Below, piece by piece: positions 25,162 to 33,365 of a stretch of DNA of 44,497 bases; position 1 is the stretch's first letter; the number at the start of each line of letters is the position of its first letter. Position numbers and translations under genes: made by a program. The notes beneath the pieces were generated by a model that was given only the letters and a program-made list of their open reading frames with translations, was not told where the DNA came from and did not search any database. The stretch comes from Brevundimonas sp. GTDB taxonomy: Bacteria > Pseudomonadota > Alphaproteobacteria > Caulobacterales > Caulobacteraceae. The stretch is from contig NZ_JAEMRD010000012.1 in the NCBI RefSeq assembly GCF_016463485.1, positions 1-44,497 on the forward strand, read 5' to 3'.

Positions 25162-25461
25162 TTGATTCACGAAATCGCCGAGATCGACGTCATCGAAGGC
25201 CACGAAAACGCCTTCGAGGCTGCGGTGGCCCTGGCCGCACCGCATTTCAAGGCGGCCCGTGGGTGCCGCAGCCTGGCGCTGAACCGCTCCGTGGAAAACC
25301 CGCAGCGTTATCGCCTTGTCGTCGGCTGGGACACGGTCGAGGATCACATGGTCCACTTCCGTGAGAGCGAGGCCTTCCAGATCTGGCGTGGGCTGGTCGG
25401 CCCACACTTCGCCGCCCCGCCGCGCGTCGAACACCTCACGACCGTCATCGACGGCTTCTGA
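25162..25461 (+). CDS. Antibiotic biosynthesis monooxygenase (ABM) domain protein
   Basis: A 99-residue ferredoxin-like-fold protein, with EIAEIDVIEGHENAFEAAVALAAPHFKAARGCRSLALNRSVENPQRYRLVVGWDTVEDH and FRESEAFQIWRGLVGPHF. The family contains cofactor-free monooxygenases and quinol-forming enzymes. The start is TTG at 25162, chosen because GGAG lies 7 bases before it and no closer ATG exists; a longer start would enter the SIP gene. It probably shares the SIP transcript. Substrate unknown. Confidence 0.8.
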   Translation: MIHEIAEIDVIEGHENAFEAAVALAAPHFKAARGCRSLALNRSVENPQRYRLVVGWDTVEDHMVHFRESEAFQIWRGLVGPHFAAPPRVEHLTTVIDGF

Positions 25462-25494
25462 GACCGCAGGATCTCGACCGCGCCTGCCCCGTCT

Positions 25495-26019
25495 CTAGCG
25501 GAATTCGGGCCTGCGTCCCTCGGTGACATGGACGTCCGGCAGGGGCCTGCCGTCCACCGTTGCAGGAGTCGCGTCCAGAAGAACGAACGCGATCCGCGCG
25601 ACCTTGTCGGTCGTGTTGCGCCAGGCGTGGATGGTGCCGCGCTGGATGACGATCTCGCCCGCCTTGACCACGGTGATCGCCCCGTCGTCGAGGATCAGCT
25701 CGACCTCTCCGGTCAGGACGATGCCGTAGTCCAGGCTGCTGGTCCGGTGCATCGGCGAGCACCCGCCGGGCATCATGTCGATGATGCGCAGGACCGACCC
25801 GCCGGGCAGGGTCAGCCCACCCGCGCGTTCGCGCCCATGCTCGGCCGAGTCCATGTCGATGGGCGCACCCGAGGTGGTCCAGACCACAGCGGCGCTGGAA
25901 ACCTTGCTGGGGTTCATCCGCATCGCCAAAGCCGTGTCCTCGGCGACCACGGCACGTCCTTGCGTGTCATGGCCGGTGATGACACAGCGCACGGAGGCGG
26001 CCGGCGTTTCGGTCTGCAT
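25495..26019 (-). CDS. Single-domain cupin protein
   Basis: A 174-residue cupin. The barrel motifs are LRIIDMMPGGCSPMHRTSSLDYGIVLTGEVELILDDG and GEIVIQRGTIHAWRNTTDKVARIAFVLLDA. The first motif has only one clear His (MHRT) plus DYG, and the second keeps H in TIHAWRN, so the metal site is reduced relative to dioxygenase cupins. Proteins of this type are often found with SDR and RraA-like genes in aromatic catabolic clusters. It lies 34 bases downstream of the SDR gene and is transcribed with it from the promoter at about 26850. Function unknown. Confidence 0.8.
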   Translation of the reverse strand: MQTETPAASVRCVITGHDTQGRAVVAEDTALAMRMNPSKVSSAAVVWTTSGAPIDMDSAEHGRERAGGLTLPGGSVLRIIDMMPGGCSPMHRTSSLDYGIVLTGEVELILDDGAITVVKAGEIVIQRGTIHAWRNTTDKVARIAFVLLDATPATVDGRPLPDVHVTEGRRPEFR

Positions 26020-26053
26020 GGATTCAACTCCTTTGAAGGGTTCGGTCAGAGGG

Positions 26054-26809
26054 TCAGCTGCCGTCCGTGATCACGGTCCCGCCGTCGACGATCAGCACCT
26101 GGCCGTTGACGAATCCTCCGGCAGGCGCGGCCAGAAAGACGCAGGCCCCGGCGATCTCCTCGGGTTGGCCCATGCGACGCAGCGGCGTCATCTGCATCCG
26201 CCGGGCCATGACCGCCTCGTCGGCCTTGAACACGTCGGCCAGACCGGTCTCGATCAGGCCGGGCGCGATGGCGTTGGTCCGCACGCCACGAGGCCCCCAC
26301 TGCACCGCCAGATTGCGGGCCAGCTGCATGACGCCCGCCTTGGCCATGGCATAGGCCTCGATCTTCGCATTGCCGCGAACACCAGAGATGCTGGCCATCA
26401 GGATCACCGACGCCCCCGGTCGGCCCTCCATGACCGGCAGGGCGTGTTTGGTCAGCAGGACCATGGACCGCAGGTTGATGTGGATCACTCGGTGGAAGGC
26501 CGTCATGTCCACGGGCGATGCCGAGGGTCCGCCCGTCACGCCGGCGTTGGACACCAGGATGTCGATGCCGCCGAACATTTCCGTCGTCTTCGCGACCAGG
26601 GCGGCGACGGCAGCGTCGTCACCGACGTCGCAAGGGATACCCGTCGCTCCGAGTGCGCTCGCTGCCGCAGCGGTGTCTTCAGCATCCTCGCTCGACACGA
26701 CGACCGTAGCGCCATGGGCGATCATCGCCTCGGCAATTGCGTAACCCAGCCCCCGGGTGGAGCCCGTGACCACCGCAATCTTTCCCGACAGGTCGAACAG
26801 GTTCGTCAT
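26054..26809 (-). CDS. Short-chain dehydrogenase/reductase
   Basis: A 251-residue classical SDR. It has VVTGSTRGLGYAIAEAMI (TGxxxGxG), the NAGV motif (LVSNAGVTGGPS), and the catalytic Ser in ILMASISGVRG. The YxxxK site is in AYAMAKAGVMQLARNLA, with the family's C-terminal CVFLAAPAGGFVNGQVLIVDGG. It oxidises or reduces an alcohol or dihydrodiol; the substrate is not readable. It is the first gene of a leftward pair with the cupin. A palindromic operator-like site ends 39 bp from its start, mirrored on the other side for the divergent VOC gene. Confidence 0.9.
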   Translation of the reverse strand: MTNLFDLSGKIAVVTGSTRGLGYAIAEAMIAHGATVVVSSEDAEDTAAAASALGATGIPCDVGDDAAVAALVAKTTEMFGGIDILVSNAGVTGGPSASPVDMTAFHRVIHINLRSMVLLTKHALPVMEGRPGASVILMASISGVRGNAKIEAYAMAKAGVMQLARNLAVQWGPRGVRTNAIAPGLIETGLADVFKADEAVMARRMQMTPLRRMGQPEEIAGACVFLAAPAGGFVNGQVLIVDGGTVITDGS

Positions 26810-26847
26810 CGTTCCATCCTCAAATCCCTTAGCTATTGCCGGCGGTT

Positions 26848-26865
26848 ATTCCCGATTTACGGAAT
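26848..26865. promoter_or_regulatory. Operator-like palindrome upstream of SDR-cupin operon
   Basis: ATTCC-CGATTTAC-GGAAT, perfect half-sites (TATTCC/GGAATA), 38 bp upstream of the SDR ATG at 26809. It is the best example of the recurring motif, together with that at 27169. The 413-bp gap 26810-27222 is otherwise gene-free. Confidence 0.6.
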
Positions 26866-26926
26866 ACAGACGCGACCGACAAGCCAAGAACGAATCCAAC
26901 GAGAGATATTGCACTCGTCCCTCTTA

Positions 26927-26944
26927 TTCTTTATATTAGGAATA
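26927..26944. promoter_or_regulatory. Operator-like palindrome in the SDR/VOC divergent gap
   Basis: ATTCT-TTATATTA-GGAAT, outer form TTATTC...GAATAA. The core is AT-rich in a GC-rich genome, so it may overlap promoter elements. It is the middle of three sites in this gap. Confidence 0.5.
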
Positions 26945-27168
26945 ATGACCGCCAAGTGCCATTTCCAAGGGAGACGTCGAACCTAAATCTCTTCGCACCG
27001 ATGTCCAGGCAACCTGCCTCGCTACCTCACGACGCAATACTGTCGGCGTTCAAGCTACCCTTTGCGGTCCATTACGCGCGACTCTGACCTGCACCGCCCC
27101 TTATCAGTGCGGCCTGCCGCGTCTGGAGTTCAACCGCCCCCAACCTCCCAAACATCGAGAGTCTTGCA

Positions 27169-27186
27169 TTTCCTGTTATCAGGAAT
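27169..27186. promoter_or_regulatory. Operator-like palindrome upstream of VOC dioxygenase operon
   Basis: TTTCC-TGTTATCA-GGAAT. The inner 16 bases TTCCTG-TTAT-CAGGAA form a perfect inverted repeat. It ends 36 bp before the ATG at 27223, the same distance as the SDR-side site from its gene. Confidence 0.6.
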
Positions 27187-27222
27187 TATGACCTCGCGAA
27201 GCACTCAACCGGATATTCGATC

Positions 27223-28131
27223 ATGACCGCTCAAGTGACAGATCTGCACTACGTCGCACACGCCGTACCCGACCTCGCCTCTGAGCGTAAGTTCTATGGC
27301 GAGACCTGGGGTCTGGTCGAGGTCGGCGACGCGGACGGCAAGGTCTATTTCGCCGCCGAAGGCTCGGCCCATCCCTACGTCATCCGCCTGCGCGAGGACG
27401 CCGAGCAGAAGACCGACCTCATCGGCTTTTCGGCTGACACCCGGTCCGACGTCGACACCGTCTTCGCCCAGGCCCTGGCGGCCGGGGCCAAGCCGATCCG
27501 CGAGCCCGGCACGGCCGACGGTCCGGTCGGCGGCTATTCGGCCCGGTTCTTCGACCCGGACGGAAGGGCGATCGAGGTCATCACCGACACCGCAAAGCGC
27601 GTGCCGCGAGAACTGGCCACCGGTGAGGCGATTCCCGTCGGCCTCAGCCACATCGTCCTGCACTCGCCCGACATGGCCGGCCTGCTCAAGTTCTACGAGG
27701 ACGCGCTCGGCTTCCGCGTGTCCGACTGGGTCGGCAAGTTCATGGTGTTCCTGCGGTGCAACCCGGCCCATCACCGCTTGGCCATCATGGGCGGGCCACC
27801 CTCGCTAAACCACGTCGCGTTCGACGTGTCGTCGGTCGATGAAATGATGCGCGGTCTGTCGCGCCTGACCAAGGAAGGCGTGACCCTCAGCTGGGGCCCA
27901 GGTCGTCACACGGCGGGCAATAACACCTTCACCTACTACATCACGCCTAACGGCAATGCGGTTGAATACACCTCGGATCTTGAACAGATCGACGAGGCGA
28001 CCTGGACCCCGACCACCTATCCCATGAGCGGCGACATCGTCGACCAGTGGGGCACGGGACGGATCATCCCAGGCAACGTTCCCCATGTGACCAAGGATGC
28101 GGACAAGGGTCTGTGGCAGATCCCGGCTTGA
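27223..28131 (+). CDS. VOC-family extradiol ring-cleavage dioxygenase (type I)
   Basis: A 302-residue two-domain vicinal-oxygen-chelate protein of the catechol 2,3-dioxygenase / 2,3-dihydroxybiphenyl dioxygenase type. The C-terminal domain supplies the likely Fe ligands: His in LSHIVLHSPD, His in LNHVAFDVSS and Glu in NGNAVEYTSDLEQID. The N-terminal domain (LHYVAHAVPDLASERKFYGETWGL) is the non-catalytic repeat. It heads a rightward operon with an FAD monooxygenase, a hydrolase and a ferredoxin, which suggests hydroxylation to a catechol, meta-cleavage and hydrolysis. Confidence 0.88.
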   Translation: MTAQVTDLHYVAHAVPDLASERKFYGETWGLVEVGDADGKVYFAAEGSAHPYVIRLREDAEQKTDLIGFSADTRSDVDTVFAQALAAGAKPIREPGTADGPVGGYSARFFDPDGRAIEVITDTAKRVPRELATGEAIPVGLSHIVLHSPDMAGLLKFYEDALGFRVSDWVGKFMVFLRCNPAHHRLAIMGGPPSLNHVAFDVSSVDEMMRGLSRLTKEGVTLSWGPGRHTAGNNTFTYYITPNGNAVEYTSDLEQIDEATWTPTTYPMSGDIVDQWGTGRIIPGNVPHVTKDADKGLWQIPA

Positions 28132-28156
28132 ACCGGGACGCGCGGGGGAAATCACC

Positions 28157-29275
28157 ATGGTAGACAAGGTACTGGTCGTCGGTGGCGGCATCGGCGGAAT
28201 GTCGGCCGCGCTGGCCATGTCGCAGCGGGGCGTGAGCGTCACCCTGATCGACAATGATCCCAACTGGCGCGTCTATGGCGCGGGCATCACCATCACCGGG
28301 ATGTCCCTGCGCGCTTTCGACGAGCTGGGCGTTCTGGACGAGATCCGGAGACGCGGCTTCGTCCACACTGGGATGCGGCCGATGCGGTTCGACGGCGAGC
28401 GGATTCCGGGCCCTCCGCCGGCACCGGAAGGCGCGCCGCCGATCATGTGCGGCGGGGGCATTATGCGGCCTGTGCTGCACGACATCCTGTCGACCCGCGT
28501 ACGGGCGGCGGGGATTGAGGTTCGACTCGGTGTCACCGTCGATACGTTTGAACAGGATGACGACGGCGTAGACGTCGTCTTCACCGACGGGGTTGAAGAG
28601 CGTTACGACCTGGTCGTCGGGGCCGACGGTATCTTCTCCAAGATGCGCGGCATGATCTTCCCCGACGCGCCCACGCCACAGTTCACCGATCAGGGCTGTT
28701 GGCGGATCGTCGCCGATCGCCCGCCCGAGGTCGAGCGCGCCGAGATCTATTTCGGCGGCCCGCTGAAGGTGGGAATGTCGCCGATCTCTCAGGATCAGAT
28801 GTATGTTTTCCTGCTGGAGCACGTGCCCGGCAATCCATGGTTTGCCCCCGAAACCCACGTCCAGCATCTTCGCGATCTGCTGGCCCCGTTCGGAGGCAAC
28901 CTGACGGCGGTGCGAGAGAACCTGGGTGAGCATTCCCAGATCGTCTATCGCCCGCTTGAGTGGCTGCTGGTGCCCGATCCCTGGTACAAGGGACGCGTTG
29001 TTCTGATCGGCGACGCGGCCCATGCAACGACGCCGCACATGGCCTCAGGCGCAGGCGTCGCGGTCGAGGACGGCCTGGTGCTGGCTCAGGAACTGGACAG
29101 GACCGACGACGTCGCCATGGCCCTGCGGGCCTTCATGGATCGCCGGTTCGAGCGCGCCAAACTGGTGGTCGAGACCTCGGTACAGCAGGGCCGCAATGAG
29201 ATAGCCGGCACCGAGCGGCAGCAGCAGACCAACATCCTCGCAGTGGCCACCAAAACTCTGGCCGCCGCCTTCTGA
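28157..29275 (+). CDS. FAD-dependent aromatic monooxygenase (class A)
   Basis: A 372-residue class A flavoprotein hydroxylase. It has the N-terminal GxGxxG in VLVVGGGIGGMSAALAM, the middle DLVVGADGIFSKMR (DG motif that contacts FAD and NADPH) and the C-terminal VVLIGDAAHATTPHMASGAGVAVEDGLVLA (GD motif). It is similar to salicylate- and hydroxybenzoate-type hydroxylases. The start at 28157 has GGGGGAAA upstream and places the Rossmann motif at the N-terminus. It lies 25 bases after the VOC gene and probably generates the catechol used by it (inference). Confidence 0.9.
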   Translation: MVDKVLVVGGGIGGMSAALAMSQRGVSVTLIDNDPNWRVYGAGITITGMSLRAFDELGVLDEIRRRGFVHTGMRPMRFDGERIPGPPPAPEGAPPIMCGGGIMRPVLHDILSTRVRAAGIEVRLGVTVDTFEQDDDGVDVVFTDGVEERYDLVVGADGIFSKMRGMIFPDAPTPQFTDQGCWRIVADRPPEVERAEIYFGGPLKVGMSPISQDQMYVFLLEHVPGNPWFAPETHVQHLRDLLAPFGGNLTAVRENLGEHSQIVYRPLEWLLVPDPWYKGRVVLIGDAAHATTPHMASGAGVAVEDGLVLAQELDRTDDVAMALRAFMDRRFERAKLVVETSVQQGRNEIAGTERQQQTNILAVATKTLAAAF

Positions 29276-29330
29276 CACGGCGGGGTCGCCGTGGCGCGAC
29301 CCCGACCGCATCCCTGGACAGGACTCGAAC

Positions 29331-30509
29331 ATGAGCTTGCTTGACCCGCGCATCGCGGCCCCGCGTACATTGGAAGAGCTGAAGGCCGATGTCGTTCGTC
29401 GCGTCGAGACCAACGGCTATCCCGGCCGGGGCATTCGCCTAGCCGATGCGAAGGCCGCGACCGCCGCCCTGGCCTCGCTGAAGCCCGACGACTGGGCCAA
29501 GGTCTGGACCGACGCCGGCGACCGCGTCGTTGCCGAAGCCGAAGCAGCGACTGCACCCGACGAACGGCGCGAACTCTACAAGACCGCGTTTTCAACCTAC
29601 ACCATGGGGCGCTTCCCGACGCCCACGACACCGGGCAAGAAGACCGCCTACGGCAAGGCCCTGTCGGCCTATATGCGCTACGCCGAGTTGTTGCCGCAAA
29701 AGCTCGAGGTGGTCCGCATCCCGTTCGAGGGCTCGGAGATCATCGGCTATTTCCGTAAGCCGGACGGCACCGGCCCTTTCCCCTTGATGGTCCAGTGTGG
29801 CGGTTTGGACTTCTGGAAGGAACAGGTGGCCGACGAAGCCCTGAACTACATTCCGCATGGCATCTGCGTTTTCGGCGTCGATATGCCCGGCACCGGCCAG
29901 GCCCCGATCAAGGGTGATGTGGGCTCCGAGCGGATGTTCACCGCCATTTTCGACTGGGCAGAGACCCGCCCCGACATCGACGCCACCCGGATGTTCATGC
30001 GCGGTGTCAGCTGGGGCGGTCACTGGGCCACCCGCGTCGCCATCACCGAGAAGAATCGCCTGCTGGGTGCCATCAACCACGGCGGCGCCGTCCACCACTT
30101 CTTCCAGCCCGAATGGCAGCTCAAGGCTCTGGGCACCCGCGAATACATGCTCGACCTGTTCGGAGCCCGCGCCAACGTCTTCGGTGTGAAGACGCTGGAC
30201 GAGTTCCTGGAGTACGGCCCGCGAATGTCGTTGCTGATCGATGACCAGATTGACAAGCCGTGCGCCCCGATGCTGGTCTTGAACGGGGCCAAGGACAGCC
30301 AGGTCCCGATCGCCGACCAACTGCTGCTGCTCCAGCGCGGCGACGCCAAGGAGGCCTGGATCAACCCCAAGGGAGTCCACATGGGCTTCGGCGCCGGCTA
30401 TGGCCCCGAACGCACCATCAAGGAAATCATCCTCCCCTGGCTGCTCAAAAAGCTGGCCCAGCATGAAGCAACCAGGGTCGAGGGCGGCAAGACGCCAGCA
30501 GCCGCATGA
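29331..30509 (+). CDS. Alpha/beta hydrolase (2,6-dihydroxypseudooxynicotine hydrolase/FrsA-like)
   Basis: A 392-residue hydrolase with a long helical N-terminal cap (residues 1 to about 130) before the core. In the core, VQCGGLDFWKE holds the oxyanion glycines, GVSWGGH is the nucleophile elbow, LNGAKDSQVP the acid loop, and GVHMGFGAGYG carries the His. The architecture matches the carbon-carbon hydrolases related to 2,6-dihydroxypseudooxynicotine hydrolase. In context it probably cleaves the VOC ring-fission product. Its 3' end overlaps the ferredoxin ATG by 4 bases. Confidence 0.85.
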   Translation: MSLLDPRIAAPRTLEELKADVVRRVETNGYPGRGIRLADAKAATAALASLKPDDWAKVWTDAGDRVVAEAEAATAPDERRELYKTAFSTYTMGRFPTPTTPGKKTAYGKALSAYMRYAELLPQKLEVVRIPFEGSEIIGYFRKPDGTGPFPLMVQCGGLDFWKEQVADEALNYIPHGICVFGVDMPGTGQAPIKGDVGSERMFTAIFDWAETRPDIDATRMFMRGVSWGGHWATRVAITEKNRLLGAINHGGAVHHFFQPEWQLKALGTREYMLDLFGARANVFGVKTLDEFLEYGPRMSLLIDDQIDKPCAPMLVLNGAKDSQVPIADQLLLLQRGDAKEAWINPKGVHMGFGAGYGPERTIKEIILPWLLKKLAQHEATRVEGGKTPAAA

Positions 30510-30823
30510 TCACGCTGACCGTAACGCTGCGCACGGGCGAAGTGCGAAAGATCGAAACCAAATCCGGCGTCTCCGTCATGGAGGCGATCCGGGACGGCGA
30601 CGTTGACGAGATCATGGCGGTCTGCGGCGGCTGCTGCAGCTGCGCGACATGCCATGTCTACGTCTCCGATCGGGACTGGAACCGGCTGTCGCCCGCAAGC
30701 GAGGGCGAACAGGACCTCCTGGAGTTCAGCGAACACCCGACCGCGCGGTCGCGGCTATCGTGCCAGATCAAGCTTTCGGATGCCCTGGATGGCCTGTCTG
30801 TGACAATCGCGCCCGAAGACTGA
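30506..30823 (+). CDS. 2Fe-2S ferredoxin (adrenodoxin/putidaredoxin type)
   Basis: A 105-residue ferredoxin with cluster ligands C40, C46, C49 and C86 (C-x5-C-x2-C...C in VCGGCCSCATCHVY and LSCQIKL). Two further cysteines (43, 44) lie inside the loop, which is unusual but tolerated. Ferredoxins of this class feed P450s and LigX/PobA-type Rieske oxygenases. The only Rieske oxygenase in the window, at 40121, is a likely partner. It is coupled to the hydrolase by ATGA overlap. The following 190 bp to 31013 hold no gene. Confidence 0.92.
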   Translation: MITLTVTLRTGEVRKIETKSGVSVMEAIRDGDVDEIMAVCGGCCSCATCHVYVSDRDWNRLSPASEGEQDLLEFSEHPTARSRLSCQIKLSDALDGLSVTIAPED

Positions 30824-31013
30824 CCGCCCTCAGCCTTGCGCCACGTATTTTGTAACGAGATAGGCCTTCAGCCCTCGTGACCGCGCTCGGAGCTGCGGCC
30901 GCTTTCCTTGCCTCAGCCGAACGGGGTTCCGGTCCGGTCAGGATCGTGAAATTGATCCCGATCATGCCAACCGGTAAGGCATCGGCTCTGTTGGCCGGAA
31001 CACTTCTGTGCCG

Positions 31014-31667
31014 TCAGCCCTCTTCGCGGCGTTGCAGCCGATGATAGCCCTCTTGCTTGCGGGCCTCGTCCAGACGCATGCCCGAGGCGATCAGGTCACG
31101 GATACGGCCCTCGGCCACCTCAATGGCCTCGGCGATCTCCAGCACCTCGTCCTCGCGCGCCTTGGGGATGACCACGACGCCGTCAGAATCGCCGCGCACC
31201 AGATCGCCGGGATGCACGCGGGCGTCGCCGATGTTGACGACCTGGCCCACGGCCTCCAGCGAGACGCGGTCCTTGCCGGTGCGCATCGAATAGCTGCGGC
31301 TGTACATCGGATAGCCGAGATCCAGCGCCAGATGAGTGTCGCGACAGGCACCGTCGATCACCGTGCCGCCCAGCTTCCGCGCATGACCGCAGGCCGTCAT
31401 GATGTCTCCCCAGACGGTCGCGTCCGGGCGTCCGCCGTTGTCGATCATGACGATATGGCCTTCCGGCACATCGTCGATGAAGTCGCCGACCGTGCCGCCC
31501 GGGCCCGTGGGTGCATAGGTGACGGTGAAGGCGCGCCCGGCCAGCCGAAACCTGTGGTCCAGCGGCTTGATGCCCAGGCACTGACCGGGGATGCCCAGCT
31601 TGTCCAGCGCGTCCGACAGGGTGGCGGTGTCGATGTGGCCGACCCGTTCAACATTGGCGTCGGCCAT
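31014..31667 (-). CDS. RraA-family aldolase-like protein (LigK-like), copy 1
   Basis: A 217-residue RraA-fold protein. TATLSDALDKLGIPG, VWGDIMTACGHARKLGGTVIDGACRDTH and HPGDLVRGDSDGVVVIP are the family landmarks. The G...RD motif (ACRDT) that binds substrate and metal in 4-hydroxy-4-methyl-2-oxoglutarate / 4-carboxy-4-hydroxy-2-oxoadipate aldolases is intact. Next to a LigJ-like hydratase, it is probably the aldolase giving pyruvate and oxaloacetate. It is the last of four leftward genes, 2 bases after copy 2. Confidence 0.85.
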   Translation of the reverse strand: MADANVERVGHIDTATLSDALDKLGIPGQCLGIKPLDHRFRLAGRAFTVTYAPTGPGGTVGDFIDDVPEGHIVMIDNGGRPDATVWGDIMTACGHARKLGGTVIDGACRDTHLALDLGYPMYSRSYSMRTGKDRVSLEAVGQVVNIGDARVHPGDLVRGDSDGVVVIPKAREDEVLEIAEAIEVAEGRIRDLIASGMRLDEARKQEGYHRLQRREEG

Positions 31668-31669
31668 GC

Positions 31670-32329
31670 TCAGTTCTCCAGAAGGTGTTCGTAGTTGCCG
31701 CCCATGACCTGGCTGACGGGCTCACCTGACATGACGGCCTTGGTCATGGCGGCTTCCTTGACGGCGATGTTCTCGGCGGCGGCCAGGACCTTGAGGATCA
31801 GATCGGCGGGAACGAAGGCGGCTCCGCTCGAGTCGGCCACGACATAATCGCCGTTCGCGACCGTCGCCTCGCCGACCGTGATCGTTCCGCCGGTCTCGGC
31901 CTCGTGGATGCGGCCGCGCGCCGTGCGGGCCGTGCCGCCGCGGGCATAGACGGGGAAATCGATGTCGGCCGCCTCGTCGATGTCGCGCGCGAAGCCCTCG
32001 ACGATGACGCCCAAGATCGCCCGACCCTTGGCGGCGTTGGACAGGATCCCGCCCCAGCCGGCGCATTCGATGCCCGTCTTTTGCTCGACCACGATCACCG
32101 CCCCGGCGTCCGAGGTATCAATGGCGGTGGTGCACAGATGGCGCGACGGCGCGCATTCTGGCGGCTTGCCGGCGGCGAGCCGGACGGTCGTCACCCGGCC
32201 CGAAATGCGCCGACGCACCGACAAGGCCTTCAGGCCCGTGACCGAGGGCGTGGCGCCGACCTGGTCGAGCGCATCGGAGACGGCGCAGGCGTCGAGCCGG
32301 GCCAGACGGATCAGGATGTCGTCGCTCAT
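31670..32329 (-). CDS. RraA-family aldolase-like protein, copy 2
   Basis: A 219-residue RraA-fold protein with DACAVSDALDQVGATPSVTG, CAGWGGILSNAAKGRAILGVIVEGFARDIDEA (RD motif kept) and VVADSSGAAFVP. It differs clearly from copy 1 in the loop following the RD motif, so it is not a recent duplicate and may act on another hydroxy-acid or as an oxaloacetate decarboxylase. Its start overlaps the LigB-type gene by 4 bases, and its stop is 2 bases from copy 1. Confidence 0.84.
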   Translation of the reverse strand: MSDDILIRLARLDACAVSDALDQVGATPSVTGLKALSVRRRISGRVTTVRLAAGKPPECAPSRHLCTTAIDTSDAGAVIVVEQKTGIECAGWGGILSNAAKGRAILGVIVEGFARDIDEAADIDFPVYARGGTARTARGRIHEAETGGTITVGEATVANGDYVVADSSGAAFVPADLILKVLAAAENIAVKEAAMTKAVMSGEPVSQVMGGNYEHLLEN

Positions 32330-33354
32330 GCTTCAGTCTTCTTGTCCCAGGCCAGCCAGCCGTTGGCCGTGCCGGTGCCAGCTGCCGAGCGGTAGCAGGG
32401 CACATAGGCGATCAGGTCGCCGGAGAGATCGGTCTCGAACAGACAGCCCGCCGCCGCGATCCAGTTCTTCAGCTCTGACGTTCCGGCTTGGAAATACTCC
32501 TCGCCGATCGCGCAAAGGGTCTCGGCGTCGTGGGCCTGGATAGCGTCGACGACCATGGCGTCGAAGGCCTCGTCGATGACGAAATGGCTCATGCCGCCCG
32601 AGCCGAACACGGCGACGCGGGCATCGCTGTCCCAAGCGCGGATCGCGCGCCCGACCGATTGACCGAACTCGAAGCAACGCCGCGCCGTCGGCTGGTTCGG
32701 CGGGAAGAAGGTATTGGCGAACAGGGGCACATTGGCGACCGGCTTGTCGCGCATGATCTGGCGATAGATGAAGCCGAAGGCGTGGCCGATGCCGCTGTGC
32801 CAATTGTCGGGGGTCTCCAGCAGCTTGGAGGCCCGGGCGACGTCGAAGCCGTCGCCGACGGCTTGGCGGATGATGCGGTTGGCCAGTTCCGGGTGACCCG
32901 GATATTCGGTGTACTGCGGCGGCTTGTGCCCCCATTCCGAGGCGTGGATTCCGGGCGGGGACTTGGCGGCCTGTTCCGGCGTCGCCGGCGCGTTCCAGAT
33001 CGTCTCGCCGTTGAACACGGTCAGGGCCGGGATCAGGTTGTCGAGGAAGACCTCGTGCTGGTCATTGCCGAAGATGACCGCGACATCGACGCGGGCCTCC
33101 TCGAAGATGTCGGCCAGCCTGTCGATGCCTTCGCGACACAGCGCCAGACGACGGGTGCGCTCTGCCAGGGTCGCCTTGGCCCCCAGGTCCTCGTCCTTGC
33201 GCAGTTCGACGAGCGCGGGGAAGTCGTAGGTCGAACCCCGGAACGGGTGGTCCTTCTTGGCCTTGTCGGCGGGCAGGCGCAGCAGCCACTCTTCGGGGGT
33301 AGTCGACAGCGTCGGACCATGGGTGGTCCAGGCGCCCAGAACGATCTCGGCCAT
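32326..33354 (-). CDS. Class III (LigB-type) extradiol dioxygenase
   Basis: A 342-residue LigB-domain protein with a full set of expected residues: H12 in WTTHGP, H100 in FGNDQHEVF, the SGGMSH catalytic-His motif, and Glu in GTSELKNWIAAAG. It is longer than LigB because of an insert near residues 25-60. No fused LigA domain is visible. Together with the LigJ-like gene downstream of its promoter and two RraA-like proteins it resembles a gallate/protocatechuate 4,5-cleavage unit. Substrates such as gallate, 3-O-methylgallate or a biaryl catechol are all possible. Confidence 0.87.
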   Translation of the reverse strand: MAEIVLGAWTTHGPTLSTTPEEWLLRLPADKAKKDHPFRGSTYDFPALVELRKDEDLGAKATLAERTRRLALCREGIDRLADIFEEARVDVAVIFGNDQHEVFLDNLIPALTVFNGETIWNAPATPEQAAKSPPGIHASEWGHKPPQYTEYPGHPELANRIIRQAVGDGFDVARASKLLETPDNWHSGIGHAFGFIYRQIMRDKPVANVPLFANTFFPPNQPTARRCFEFGQSVGRAIRAWDSDARVAVFGSGGMSHFVIDEAFDAMVVDAIQAHDAETLCAIGEEYFQAGTSELKNWIAAAGCLFETDLSGDLIAYVPCYRSAAGTGTANGWLAWDKKTEA

Positions 33355-33365
33355 CGGGAACTCTC